This document shows positions 1 through 6,566 of a DNA stretch of 7,964 bases, piece after piece (within the stretch, counting starts at the first letter, position 1; every line of letters starts with the position of its first letter). Origin of the DNA: a bacterium (GTDB taxonomy: Bacteria; Patescibacteriota; Minisyncoccia; Phycocordibacterales; Phycocordibacteraceae); NCBI GenBank assembly GCA_021780575.1, contig JAJXYL010000006.1, forward strand, positions 1-7,964, read 5' to 3'. The translations under genes were made by a program, and so were the position numbers. The notes under the pieces are model-generated. The model was not told the origin of the DNA, did no database searches, and was given only the letters and a program-made list of their open reading frames with translations.

Positions 1-2
1 GC

Positions 3-461
3 ATCTCGTTTTATGGCGCCGATCAGGTGCTCGTTGGTGAGGTAACCGGGACGCTCGACTTGCCGCCGAGTGCGGTCGTGCCGGTGTTCGTGCCTGGCAT
101 TTCCTCCGGAAGCCAGGCGGTTGCAACCGCGTTTCTCGATATAAACCCCTCCTCATTCCAGTGGTTCTCCATGCCGACCGATACGCGCGTGAGACCAACC
201 GTTTCCCCCCCGATCTTGGGAGGAACGGCGTCCGCGCCGAGTATCCAGGCGGTTCTTACGAACCCAAGCGTGACCGCGCTTACGAACGTACGGGCAGTCG
301 TCCTTGTCCATAACAGCAAGGGCAATGTCATCGCCGCGTCGGCAACCGTTCTTTCGGTCATACCCGCACAAGGGGAGGCGACGGCGACCTTTACCTGGGA
401 TGGGGCGTTTACCGATGTGCCGGCCCTCATAGAAGTCATACCGATAATCCCATTGCCGTAA
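3..461 (+). CDS. C-terminal part of a FxLYD-like repeat surface protein (5' end outside window)
   Basis: The reading frame is open from the left edge (first codon at position 3) and ends at TAA 459-461, so 152 C-terminal residues are visible and the true start lies upstream. No catalytic motif is seen. The fragment contains two similar beta-rich units. One runs from FYGADQVLVGEV to AVATAFL, the other from VVLVHNSKGNVIAAS to ATATFTW. Each has a strand, a 'G-x-V' turn, a proline- or isoleucine-rich strand ('LPPSAVVPVF', 'SVIPAQGEA') and a closing strand. This pattern resembles FxLYD/DUF3426-type domains, which are usually extracytoplasmic and anchored by an N-terminal helix. The protein is rich in V, A, P, S and T and has almost no charged residues, which fits a surface location. 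The rodA start codon follows after one base, so the two are probably cotranscribed. The domain assignment is by pattern only, and the function is unknown. Confidence 0.6.
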   Translation: MSFYGADQVLVGEVTGTLDLPPSAVVPVFVPGISSGSQAVATAFLDINPSSFQWFSMPTDTRVRPTVSPPILGGTASAPSIQAVLTNPSVTALTNVRAVVLVHNSKGNVIAASATVLSVIPAQGEATATFTWDGAFTDVPALIEVIPIIPLP

Positions 462-462
462 C

Positions 463-1590
463 ATGGCTCCTACGCCGCCCGCACGCCTCTTTTTCGATTG
501 GACGCTGCTTCTTCCCGCACTCACTCTCTCGCTTCTCGGCATCCTCACCATAAGCACCTTCGGCGAAGGGGCGTCACTGGCCCCGCGCCAGCTCCTCTGG
601 CTCCTGATTTCTCTCGGTGTCTACTTCGGGCTGTCGAAGATTGACATGCGCTTCATCCGCAGCACTTCGGTTGTCATGACGCTGTACGCGATCTCTCTCG
701 CGCTTTTGGCCTCCCTCATCCTCTTTGCGCATCCCATACTCGGCGCTCGCGCATGGTTCTCGCTCGGCCCCCTCTCCTTTCAGCCGGCCGATCTCGCGAA
801 GTTAGCGCTCATCGCCTTTCTCGCGAAGTATCTCTCCCGGCGGCACGTCGAGATCGGCGATTTCCGCCACATCATCGTGTCGGGTGCCTACGCGCTCACT
901 CTGATACTTCTCATCCTTATCGAGCCAGATATGGGTAATGCCATCATCTTCGGCACGCTTTGGCTCGGCATGATGCTCATCTCCGGGATTTCAAAGAAGC
1001 ATCTCGCCGTGCTCGGACTCATCGGCCTTATCGCCGCCTCTGCTCTTTGGTTCGGTGGGTTGAAAGCCTATCAGCGCGCGCGCATCATTTCGTTCGTTAA
1101 TCCTGCAGGCGACGTCCACGGCTCAGGGTATAACGCCTATCAGGCAAAGATTGCCGTCGGTTCGGGAGAACTTTTCGGCAAGGGCATCGGCTATGGGACG
1201 CAGTCCAAACTGCGTTTCCTGCCGGAGTATCAAACCGACTTCATCTTCGCCGCGTTTGCCGAGGAGTGGGGTTTTATCGGCGTCGTGCTTCTTCTGTCCG
1301 TATACGCACTCCTCTTTCTGCGGCTCGCGCAGATCGCGCGCGTTGCCGCGACCAACTTTGACGCGTTTTTCACACTCGGCGCGCTCATTCTCTTTGCCGC
1401 GCACATCGCGATACATGTCGGCATCAGTCTCGGGCTCCTTCCGGTGACCGGACAAACGATACCGTTTATGAGCTCGGGCGGTTCGCATCTCGTGCTCGAA
1501 TTCGCTATTCTCGGAATTGTTACCTCGCTCGCGCGCCACAGCCGCGCAAGCACGCGAGACATAAGCGCAAACGAATATCTGGGTGGCTAG
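463..1590 (+). CDS. rodA: RodA/FtsW/SpoVE-family peptidoglycan polymerase (SEDS), probably RodA
   Basis: This is a SEDS glycosyltransferase that polymerises lipid II into glycan strands in the membrane, normally with a class B penicillin-binding protein. It has 375 residues, usual for RodA, and about ten hydrophobic helices. Family motifs occur in order: GARAWF at 94-99 (Trp98 matches the conserved Trp of RodA), FQPADLAKLA just after it, IEPDMGNA near 153, FLPEYQTDFIFA with the expected catalytic Asp at residue 259, and the C-terminal MSSGGSHL (S337-S341), where Ser338 replaces the Tyr of the usual SYGGSS. RodA rather than FtsW is favoured by the short termini. No cognate PBP gene is in the window. 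The start is ATG 463, one base after the stop of the preceding gene, and there is no Shine-Dalgarno, which suggests translational coupling. The TAG stop overlaps the stop of the convergent glycosyltransferase gene, leaving no space for a dedicated terminator. Confidence 0.88.
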   Translation: MAPTPPARLFFDWTLLLPALTLSLLGILTISTFGEGASLAPRQLLWLLISLGVYFGLSKIDMRFIRSTSVVMTLYAISLALLASLILFAHPILGARAWFSLGPLSFQPADLAKLALIAFLAKYLSRRHVEIGDFRHIIVSGAYALTLILLILIEPDMGNAIIFGTLWLGMMLISGISKKHLAVLGLIGLIAASALWFGGLKAYQRARIISFVNPAGDVHGSGYNAYQAKIAVGSGELFGKGIGYGTQSKLRFLPEYQTDFIFAAFAEEWGFIGVVLLLSVYALLFLRLAQIARVAATNFDAFFTLGALILFAAHIAIHVGISLGLLPVTGQTIPFMSSGGSHLVLEFAILGIVTSLARHSRASTRDISANEYLGG

Positions 1591-2579
1591 CGATACAGCG
1601 CCACGGTTTTCCGTACCATCTGTTCAAGAGAAAAGTCGCTCATGTCTTTCGCGTCCACGATGTCGCCTACGCCGCCGACGCGGTTTGCGCTAATGGGAAG
1701 ACCGGCCGCCCTGGCCTCAAGAAGCACGTAGGGGAGGCCCTCTTTCAGAGAGGGAAGCGCGAACACGTCAAAGCCACGCAGCACTTCGTTCGCAAATATG
1801 AATCCGAATAGCTTCACCCGAGCCGTGAGATCGTATTCCTCTATTTTCTTCTTCAAATACAAATGATCCTCGCCTTCGCCGACGATGGCAACATACATAG
1901 CAGGGTTCTTTCTCGCCTGCTCGATGAGGGCAATTTGGTTTTTATTCCTCGTCAGTTCTCCCACCGTGCCGGTAATGTGCGCACCCCGGGGAAAGGCGCT
2001 GCGGATTTTTTCTCCCGAACCAAGCGACAGCGGCAGGCGGATACCGTTGTGAATTAGGTGCATCTTGGCGCCACAGAACGGCATGCGCTTCCCAAGCAGC
2101 AGCTCTTTCTTTGAAACGACAATGACGGCGTGCGATAACAACGCTGTTGCCCATGACCCAAGTAGCGCAAACAGACGCCATACCGTGCTTTTTTTTTCAG
2201 CAAAGGGCCAGCCGTGAGCGGTAAAAATGACACGCGGTACGCCGAGGAGGCGCGCCGCTACGGCTCCCAGTCCTCCCGCTTTTGAACTATTCAAATGCAC
2301 CACGTCGGGAGCATAAAACCGGATGGCCTTATACAGAGACAAAAAGCCGCTCGCGTCGGCGCTCACGGAAAGGTCGCGTTGGACGCCTTTCAAGTGTATG
2401 ACAGGGATACCTTCCGCGTGTAATTTTTTCTGCAGCTCACCTATCCCTCCCAGCGCTACCGCTACCTCGAACTGCTCTTTGGGCAAGCTCGTGGCGAGGT
2501 CATAGACATACCGCTGGGCGCCCCCCCAGTTTGATTTGGTTATGACGAAGAGTATCTTCTTTTTGGCAGGCGACTCCAT
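1587..2579 (-). CDS. GT4-family (GT-B fold) glycosyltransferase with shortened C-terminal domain
   Basis: Retaining GT-B glycosyltransferases of family GT4 move a sugar from a nucleotide-sugar to a lipid- or glycan-linked acceptor at the cytoplasmic membrane face. The ATG start at 2579 gives 330 residues. The N-terminal domain begins with strand ILFVIT followed by the donor-family motif NWGGAQR. HLNSSKAGGLGAVAARLLG and TAHGWPF follow, as in capsule and lipid glycosyltransferases. The C-terminal domain has GTVGELTRNKNQ, AIVGEGED and the EX7E motif (Glu280 and Glu288 in EGLPYVLLE). After VGGVGDIV the usual stretch of about 45 residues with a GLLVPP-like motif is replaced by DAKDMSD, and the family's terminal FSLEQMV...LYR follows directly. 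GTG at 2606 is an alternative start adding nine residues; I prefer ATG because a -10 box covers 2607-2612. The donor and acceptor cannot be told. The neighbouring glycosylphosphotransferase suggests surface glycan or glycolipid synthesis. Confidence 0.85.
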   Translation of the reverse strand: MESPAKKKILFVITKSNWGGAQRYVYDLATSLPKEQFEVAVALGGIGELQKKLHAEGIPVIHLKGVQRDLSVSADASGFLSLYKAIRFYAPDVVHLNSSKAGGLGAVAARLLGVPRVIFTAHGWPFAEKKSTVWRLFALLGSWATALLSHAVIVVSKKELLLGKRMPFCGAKMHLIHNGIRLPLSLGSGEKIRSAFPRGAHITGTVGELTRNKNQIALIEQARKNPAMYVAIVGEGEDHLYLKKKIEEYDLTARVKLFGFIFANEVLRGFDVFALPSLKEGLPYVLLEARAAGLPISANRVGGVGDIVDAKDMSDFSLEQMVRKTVALYR

Positions 2580-2606
2580 AGGTGCAACTGTACAATATGT
2601 TTTCAC

Positions 2607-2614
2607 GTTATAGT
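2607..2614. promoter_or_regulatory. Overlapping divergent -10 boxes between the GT4 and glycosylphosphotransferase genes
   Basis: The 45 bases between the two divergent starts (ATG 2579 minus, ATG 2625 plus) contain TATAGT at 2609-2614 on the plus strand and TATAAC at 2607-2612 on the minus strand, sharing four base pairs. The predicted plus start is near 2621, giving a leader of about four bases. The predicted minus start is near 2600, giving about 21 bases to ATG 2579. A second minus candidate is TATTGT at 2592-2597. No clear -35 box is seen for either direction. The two promoters could not be occupied at the same time. Confidence 0.5.
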
Positions 2615-2624
2615 ATCCATATCT

Positions 2625-3962
2625 ATGGCATTTGACCGCCGCGAAACGGCCATTCTCGTTCTAGGAGATTTATTCATGTTGATAGCGTCGCTCTGGGTGG
2701 CGCTCCTTATTCGTAACCTATCGATACCATCGCCCGGTTACCTCGAGGCAAACCTAGTGCCGTTTCTCCCGATGTTTCTCCTTTCGCTCGGCGTCTTTTA
2801 TATTGCCGGTCTTTACGAAAAGCAGACGAGGCCGATACGGCGCGTCATGGGCATACGCATCCTTGGCGCGCAGGCAGCAAACGTGGCGATTGCCGCGATT
2901 CTTTTCTTCATTCTTCCGCTCTCAATCGCACCGAAGACAATCCTCATGCTCTACCTTGGGGTGTCCATTATCGCCGAAAGTCTCTGGCGTTTTTATCGTA
3001 TGAACCGCGAAATGAAAGAAAGTAATCGCGTACCGGCGCTTCTCGTTGGCTCGGGACCCGCGGTTCTTGAGTTGTATGACGAAGTGAAAGGGAACGGCCG
3101 CTACCTCATCCGGTTCACCGGCCACGTAGAAACGGGCACTGGATCCGACGACGATGTGCGAAGGGCCATTACCGAGGGCATCATAGCGGGAGCCCAGACC
3201 GTCGTTGTCGACACTTCCAATTCTGCCATTGCCCGCATCATGCCGACCGTCTACGGACTTATGGCGAGCGGAGTCACTTTTTTAGATTTCTCTTCTTTTT
3301 ATGAAGAAATCTTCGATCGGGTACCTCTTCAGCATCTTGACGCAGGCCGGCTCCTGGGGACGCTACCCAAGCGTCACATGTTGTACGACGCTGCCAAGCG
3401 CATGTTTGATATCGCACTGGCACTTACCGGAGCGGTTATTGCAGTTCCTTTCATCGTGGTCGCGGCGATCCTACTGTCTCTGCAGGGCGGCACGCCCTTT
3501 ATCTGGAATGAACGTATTGGCAAGAACGGCCGCATCTTCCATATCATGAAATTGCGCTCCATGCTCTTCAATGACCACGGTGACCCGGAGCTCCAGAAGA
3601 AGAATCGAGTGACGGCGCTCGGGCGCATCCTTCGCAAAACACGCATCGATGAACTACCGCAGCTTTGGAACGTGCTCAAGGGCGAGCTCTCGTTCATTGG
3701 TCCACGGCCCGAACTCCCCAAAATAGCCGAAGTGTACGAGCGTGCTATACCACAGTACCGGATGCGACATCTTATTGCTCCCGGTCTTTCCGGCTGGGCG
3801 CAAATTCACGATTTTGACGCTCCGCGCGGCCCGGCAGACGTGATACGAACCGAGCGGAAGCTCTCGTTAGACCTTTATTATTTAAAGCATCGATCCTTCG
3901 GGCTCGACCTTACCATTGCGGTTAAGACATTGCGCGCACTGCTTGCTTTCTCTGGAACCTGA
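2625..3962 (+). CDS. Polyprenyl-phosphate glycosylphosphotransferase (bacterial sugar transferase, WbaP/EpsL-like)
   Basis: Such enzymes start surface glycan synthesis by moving a sugar-1-phosphate from a UDP- or GDP-sugar to undecaprenyl phosphate. The 445 residues show the long PGT layout: four N-terminal membrane helices (about 9-29, 46-63, 83-103, 107-122), a Rossmann-like domain beginning LLVGSGPAV (Gly142, Gly144), then the catalytic sugar-transferase domain. The last opens with KRMFDIALALTG at 258, whose long hydrophobic stretch (about 262-287) is the re-entrant helix. NERIGKNGRIFHIMKLRSM, the catalytic Asp-Glu pair D342-E343 in RIDELPQLWNVLKGE, SFIGPRPE (356-363) and LIAPGLSGWAQI follow. 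Start ATG 2625 lies about ten bases after a TATAGT -10 box, so the mRNA is almost leaderless, and no Shine-Dalgarno exists. The sugar is not predictable. The adjacent divergent GT4 gene fits the same pathway. No flippase or polymerase gene is visible. Confidence 0.9.
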   Translation: MAFDRRETAILVLGDLFMLIASLWVALLIRNLSIPSPGYLEANLVPFLPMFLLSLGVFYIAGLYEKQTRPIRRVMGIRILGAQAANVAIAAILFFILPLSIAPKTILMLYLGVSIIAESLWRFYRMNREMKESNRVPALLVGSGPAVLELYDEVKGNGRYLIRFTGHVETGTGSDDDVRRAITEGIIAGAQTVVVDTSNSAIARIMPTVYGLMASGVTFLDFSSFYEEIFDRVPLQHLDAGRLLGTLPKRHMLYDAAKRMFDIALALTGAVIAVPFIVVAAILLSLQGGTPFIWNERIGKNGRIFHIMKLRSMLFNDHGDPELQKKNRVTALGRILRKTRIDELPQLWNVLKGELSFIGPRPELPKIAEVYERAIPQYRMRHLIAPGLSGWAQIHDFDAPRGPADVIRTERKLSLDLYYLKHRSFGLDLTIAVKTLRALLAFSGT

Positions 3963-4006
3963 ACACGCATAAAGGTGACGGAAAACAGGCGCGCGACTTC
4001 ACCCAT

Positions 4007-4279
4007 GTGCGTTATATTGTGCGGGTCAATAGGGCGGTAGCCACCCTCGAAGAAGGTCGGGAAGGGCGAGATTATCAATACGGTGCGGGATGCAACGCGT
4101 CAGTCACGCCCATCGCCGAACTCATCGGCGGATCGGGTGAACCTATTGCGTCTCGGCTTGAGCCCCACGACACGCTTGCTGACACCTCGCGCACAAAAGA
4201 ACTGCTCGTGTGGGAGGTAGGCGTGTTGCTTGGAAACGGCACTGCAGAACTGAAGATGGAAAGCGCAATAAATAAATAA
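4007..4279 (+). CDS. Doubtful small ORF, hypothetical protein
   Basis: An open frame of 90 residues runs from GTG 4007 to TAA 4277-4279 (GTG 4019 is another possible start). The codon choice in the second half (ctc, atc, gcc, ggc, tcg, gtg) resembles that of the sure genes nearby, and the residues are balanced: ELIGGSGEPI, TKELLVWEVGVLLGNG and a Lys-ended tail. It ends just before a good terminator, as a real gene would. Against it: no homology that I recognise, no Shine-Dalgarno, only GTG starts, and a -10 box placed so that transcription would begin after both GTG codons. The minus strand also carries open frames here. I list it as a low-confidence candidate; a non-coding RNA is an equal alternative. 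Confidence 0.25.
   Translation: MRYIVRVNRAVATLEEGREGRDYQYGAGCNASVTPIAELIGGSGEPIASRLEPHDTLADTSRTKELLVWEVGVLLGNGTAELKMESAINK
4013..4018 (+). promoter_or_regulatory. Possible -10 box (TATATT) inside the interval before secD
   Basis: TATATT differs from the TATAAT consensus at one base and would start transcription near 4025, about 250 bases before the terminator at 4278-4301. No convincing -35 box lies 16 to 18 bases upstream. If real, it would produce a short RNA rather than the small ORF, whose starts lie upstream. Confidence 0.25.
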
Positions 4280-4301
4280 AGGCGCAAGACTTCGCTTTTT
4301 T
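4278..4301 (+). terminator. Intrinsic terminator upstream of secD
   Basis: AAAGGCG (4278-4284) pairs with CGCTTTT (4293-4299) with one G-T wobble, enclosing an eight-base loop (4285-4292), and the T run extends through 4301. It would end rightward transcripts from the preceding interval or the glycosylphosphotransferase gene, separating them from secDF. On the minus strand the same stem is followed by a T-rich run (CCTTTATTTATTTATT), so it may also work leftward. Confidence 0.6.
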
Positions 4302-4312
4302 CTATTTTGGTC

Positions 4313-4318
4313 TATACT
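4313..4318 (+). promoter_or_regulatory. secDF promoter -10 box (TATACT), leaderless arrangement
   Basis: TATACT ends eight bases before the secD ATG at 4326, so transcription is predicted to start at about 4325, on or next to the first codon. It lies directly after the terminator at 4278-4301, which fits an independent secD-secF transcription unit. No Shine-Dalgarno is present before ATG. No clear TTGACA-like -35 box is seen. Confidence 0.55.
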
Positions 4319-4325
4319 CTCTCCC

Positions 4326-5639
4326 ATGACTCGTTATCGGGTGTTTGCCGCCATTGCCCTCATTGCAGGGTTTTTACTTACCTACTTCGTGTGGTCGACT
4401 GAAGCGGACCCCTATAGCGCGTACCACTTTAAGCTCGGTCTCGACCTCGCCGGCGGTACGGAGTTGGTGTACAAGGCCGACATGAGCCAAACACCCCCCG
4501 ATGAGCGCTCTGACGCGCTCTCGGCTCTCCAGGGCGTTATCGAACGCCGTGTGAACCTTTTTGGTGTCGCTGAACCGCTGGTTCAGACCGAACAGGCGAG
4601 CGCTCTTTCCGGGGTTACGGAAGACCGTCTCATTGTCGATCTTCCCGGTGTGACCGATATCAAGGCGGCAGTCGCCGCACTTGGCGAGACGCCCACGCTC
4701 GAGTTCAAGCTAGCGACCACAACCAGGACCGGCACGACGACCGCGACGACCTACCTTTCAACGGGCCTTACTGGCCGCTATCTCTCAAGCGCCGCGCTTG
4801 AATTCGGTTCGGGCGCGACGGCAGGACTTGCGGCGCCGCAGGTCCTCCTCAATTTCAATTCTGACGGCGCAAAGCTCTTCGAGAAGATTACGAGCGAGAA
4901 TGTCGGCCAGCCGCTCGCCATATTCCTCGATGGCCAGCCCATCTCAGAGCCCATTATTCAGGAGGCGATTCCCGGCGGACAGGCGACCATCACCGGTCGC
5001 TTCACTGCAACTGAAGCGCGCGACCTTGTACGCAATCTTAATTTCGGCGCGCTTCCGGTGCCAATCGAGCTTGAAAACAGCTCGTCCGTTGGTCCGACCT
5101 TGGGCGCAGCAGCCATTAGCGCAGGGGTATTCGCCGGCATTGTCGGGTTTATCATTGTCGCCCTCTTCATGATTGGGTGGTACCGTCTTCCCGGTATCGT
5201 GAGCGCGCTTGCACTCGCCGAGTATCTCGCCTTCATGCTCTCGGTCATTAAGGTCATTCCGGTTACGCTCACAGCGTCCGGTATCGCCGGGCTCATCATC
5301 TCGGTCGGCATGGCGGTCGACGCGAACGTACTCATTTTCGAACGCACCAAGGAGGAGCTGCGCGAAGGGAAGTCGCCACGCGAAGCGGTGCACATCGGCT
5401 TCAGCCGCGCGTGGCCGGCCATTCGCGATGGACACCTCACCATGATTATCTCCGGCATTATTCTCTTCTGGCTCGGGACGAGCATCGTGCAGGGATTCGC
5501 GCTTGTCTTCGTGCTCGGCGTGCTCGCGTCCTTTGTTTCGGCCGTTTCGCTTTCGCGCGTTTTCTTGCTCGCCATCGTCCCCGAACATAAGGAAGGGCTG
5601 TGGTCGTTCCTTATGGGATCGGGCGGCCATAACGCATAA
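4326..5639 (+). CDS. secD: Protein translocase subunit SecD
   Basis: SecD pairs with SecF next to SecYEG and uses the proton gradient to pull exported proteins out of the channel. The protein has 437 residues, shorter than the roughly 600 of E. coli, mainly in the extracytoplasmic domain. Helix 1 spans about 5-24 and is followed by KLGLDLAGGTELVY. The large outer domain includes VIERRVNLFGVAEP, DRLIVDLPGV and PLAIFLDGQPIS. The membrane domain starts with VGPTLGAAAI (255-264) and contains the SecD signature AVDANVLIFER with Asp332, matching the functionally required Asp in this motif of E. coli SecD. The fifth motif is altered: RDGHLTMII replaces the usual DANVTTLI, with Asp368 kept. A threonine-rich insert lies at 131-142. 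The ATG start follows a -10 box by eight bases. secF begins four bases after the stop, so the two form an operon. Confidence 0.95.
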   Translation: MTRYRVFAAIALIAGFLLTYFVWSTEADPYSAYHFKLGLDLAGGTELVYKADMSQTPPDERSDALSALQGVIERRVNLFGVAEPLVQTEQASALSGVTEDRLIVDLPGVTDIKAAVAALGETPTLEFKLATTTRTGTTTATTYLSTGLTGRYLSSAALEFGSGATAGLAAPQVLLNFNSDGAKLFEKITSENVGQPLAIFLDGQPISEPIIQEAIPGGQATITGRFTATEARDLVRNLNFGALPVPIELENSSSVGPTLGAAAISAGVFAGIVGFIIVALFMIGWYRLPGIVSALALAEYLAFMLSVIKVIPVTLTASGIAGLIISVGMAVDANVLIFERTKEELREGKSPREAVHIGFSRAWPAIRDGHLTMIISGIILFWLGTSIVQGFALVFVLGVLASFVSAVSLSRVFLLAIVPEHKEGLWSFLMGSGGHNA

Positions 5640-5643
5640 CCGT

Positions 5644-6543
5644 ATGTACATCATCCGCCACCGATCGCTTTTCTTCTGGATTACGGGATTGTTTCTCGCA
5701 GGGGCTGTCGGCGCCATTCTCCTCTGGGGTCTCCCGCTTGGCATCGACTTTACCGGCGGTTCTCTCATGCAGGTAAGTTATCCGCAGGGCCGCCCCGCAC
5801 TCGCTGACATCGAAAAGCAGATTTCCGCCCTTCCTTTAGGCGTCGTCTCCATCCGTTCGTCGGGGACGAACGCCATTTCCATCCGTACACGTACCATGAC
5901 GCCTGCCGAACATGACACTGTCCTCGCAGCGATTTCTTCACACGCCTCAACGACCGAGCTCGCGTATACGTCGGTCGGCCCCGCGCTCGGGAGCCAGTTT
6001 ACCAACAAGGCGCTCTGGGCGATATTCGCCGTGATGCTCGTCATCGTGTTCTACATCGCCTTCGCCTTCCGCAAGGTGTCGCGACCGGTGCCGAGCTGGG
6101 GCTACGGACTCACCGTTGTCGCGATGCTCGCCATCGACATCATCGTCCCGACCGGCTTCTATGCCGCCTACTGCCACTTCACTGGCGCCGAGGTAGACTC
6201 GCTCTTTGTGGTCGCTCTTCTCGCCCTCCTCGGCTACTGCGTGAACGATGTCATTGTTATCTTCGACCGCATCCGCGAACATCTTGCGCGCAATGAAAAG
6301 CTTGGCCTCAAAGAATCGTTTGAAGACACGATAGGGAAGTCCATCAACGAGACCATGACGCGCTCGATCAACACCGCCCTCACCGTCGCACTCGCCCTCA
6401 CCGTGCTCATCTTCCTCGGTGCTCCCGCGACCCGCAACTTCGCCCTCGTAATGCTCGTGGGCATCGTCATCGGCACCTTCTCTTCCATCGCCCGCTCCGC
6501 TCCGCTCCTTATTCCGATTGCTAAGTGGTTCGCTAAGAAATAA
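5644..6543 (+). CDS. secF: Protein translocase subunit SecF
   Basis: SecF is the partner of SecD in the proton-driven SecDF export complex. The protein has 299 residues and six predicted helices. After helix 1 come the SecF motif GIDFTGGSLMQV (from Gly33) and a small outer domain ending in TSVGPALGSQF. The membrane domain has the signature GYCVNDVIVIFDRIRE with Asp202 and Arg209, matching the conserved Asp of the E. coli NDTIVVSDRIRE motif. SINETMTRSINTALT carries the conserved Arg of this family. I chose ATG 5644, four bases after the secD stop. The frame is open upstream to 5503, but that part overlaps secD in another frame and encodes residues unlike SecF. No Shine-Dalgarno is seen, so translation probably couples to secD. 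No clear terminator follows; the next gene has its own promoter 9 bases after the stop. Confidence 0.95.
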   Translation: MYIIRHRSLFFWITGLFLAGAVGAILLWGLPLGIDFTGGSLMQVSYPQGRPALADIEKQISALPLGVVSIRSSGTNAISIRTRTMTPAEHDTVLAAISSHASTTELAYTSVGPALGSQFTNKALWAIFAVMLVIVFYIAFAFRKVSRPVPSWGYGLTVVAMLAIDIIVPTGFYAAYCHFTGAEVDSLFVVALLALLGYCVNDVIVIFDRIREHLARNEKLGLKESFEDTIGKSINETMTRSINTALTVALALTVLIFLGAPATRNFALVMLVGIVIGTFSSIARSAPLLIPIAKWFAKK

Positions 6544-6551
6544 CCCATTTC

Positions 6552-6560
6552 TGCTACAAT
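6552..6560 (+). promoter_or_regulatory. Extended -10 promoter (TG-C-TACAAT) of the membrane protein gene
   Basis: The sequence TGCTACAAT carries both the TG extension and a near-consensus -10 box at 6555-6560. The last T is seven bases before the A of ATG 6567, so the predicted start of transcription is exactly the start codon: a leaderless mRNA. AAGGA sits directly against ATG with no spacing, so it is unlikely to serve as a Shine-Dalgarno. Confidence 0.6.
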
Positions 6561-6566
6561 TAAGGA

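Larger units (their letters stand above)
3963..4325. other. 363-base interval with no sure gene
   Basis: Between the glycosylphosphotransferase stop and secD lies a stretch with similar base composition to the genes around it. It holds a possible -10 box (TATATT, 4013-4018), a hairpin at 4031-4047 (AGGG-c-GG, loop TAG, CC-a-CCCT), a four-pair hairpin at 4097-4109 (GCGT/ACGC), a perfect six-pair hairpin at 4114-4130 (CGCCGA, loop ACTCA, TCGGCG), and a terminator at 4278-4301. It could be a structured small RNA of about 275 bases, a small protein gene, or decayed remains of a gene. I could not match it to tRNA, tmRNA, RNase P RNA, SRP RNA or a known riboswitch by eye. Confidence 0.5.

Noticed and set aside
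1123..1562. Minus-strand open frames inside rodA (138 and 110 codons)
   Set aside because: They lie opposite conserved RodA motifs and have shadow-type composition with no recognisable domain.
2580..2606. GTG start at 2606 for the GT4 gene
   Set aside because: It adds nine residues before the first strand of the fold and lies upstream of the transcription start predicted from the adjacent TATAAC box; ATG 2579 fits the family start better, though GTG is not excluded.
4019..4300. tRNA, tmRNA, RNase P RNA, SRP RNA or 5S rRNA in the interval before secD
   Set aside because: No T-loop GTTCRA motif, no GAGGAAAGTC, no SRP GGAAGGAAGCA core and no tmRNA termini are present.
3878..4327. A minus-strand frame interrupted by one TGA (4100-4102), which could suggest UGA recoded as glycine as in Gracilibacteria
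   Set aside because: Sure genes here end naturally at TGA (3960-3962; 7149-7151), and neither half of the minus frame resembles a known protein.
5503..5643. An upstream extension of SecF by 47 residues
   Set aside because: This part overlaps the end of secD in another frame and is Ser/Arg/Cys-rich, unlike SecF; ATG 5644 directly precedes helix 1 and sits four bases after the secD stop.
4944..5768. A 274-codon open frame on the minus strand antisense to secD and the start of secF
   Set aside because: It is a shadow of secD: highly charged, Arg/Asp/Glu-rich low-complexity residues without domain motifs, opposite a gene with clear SecD signatures.
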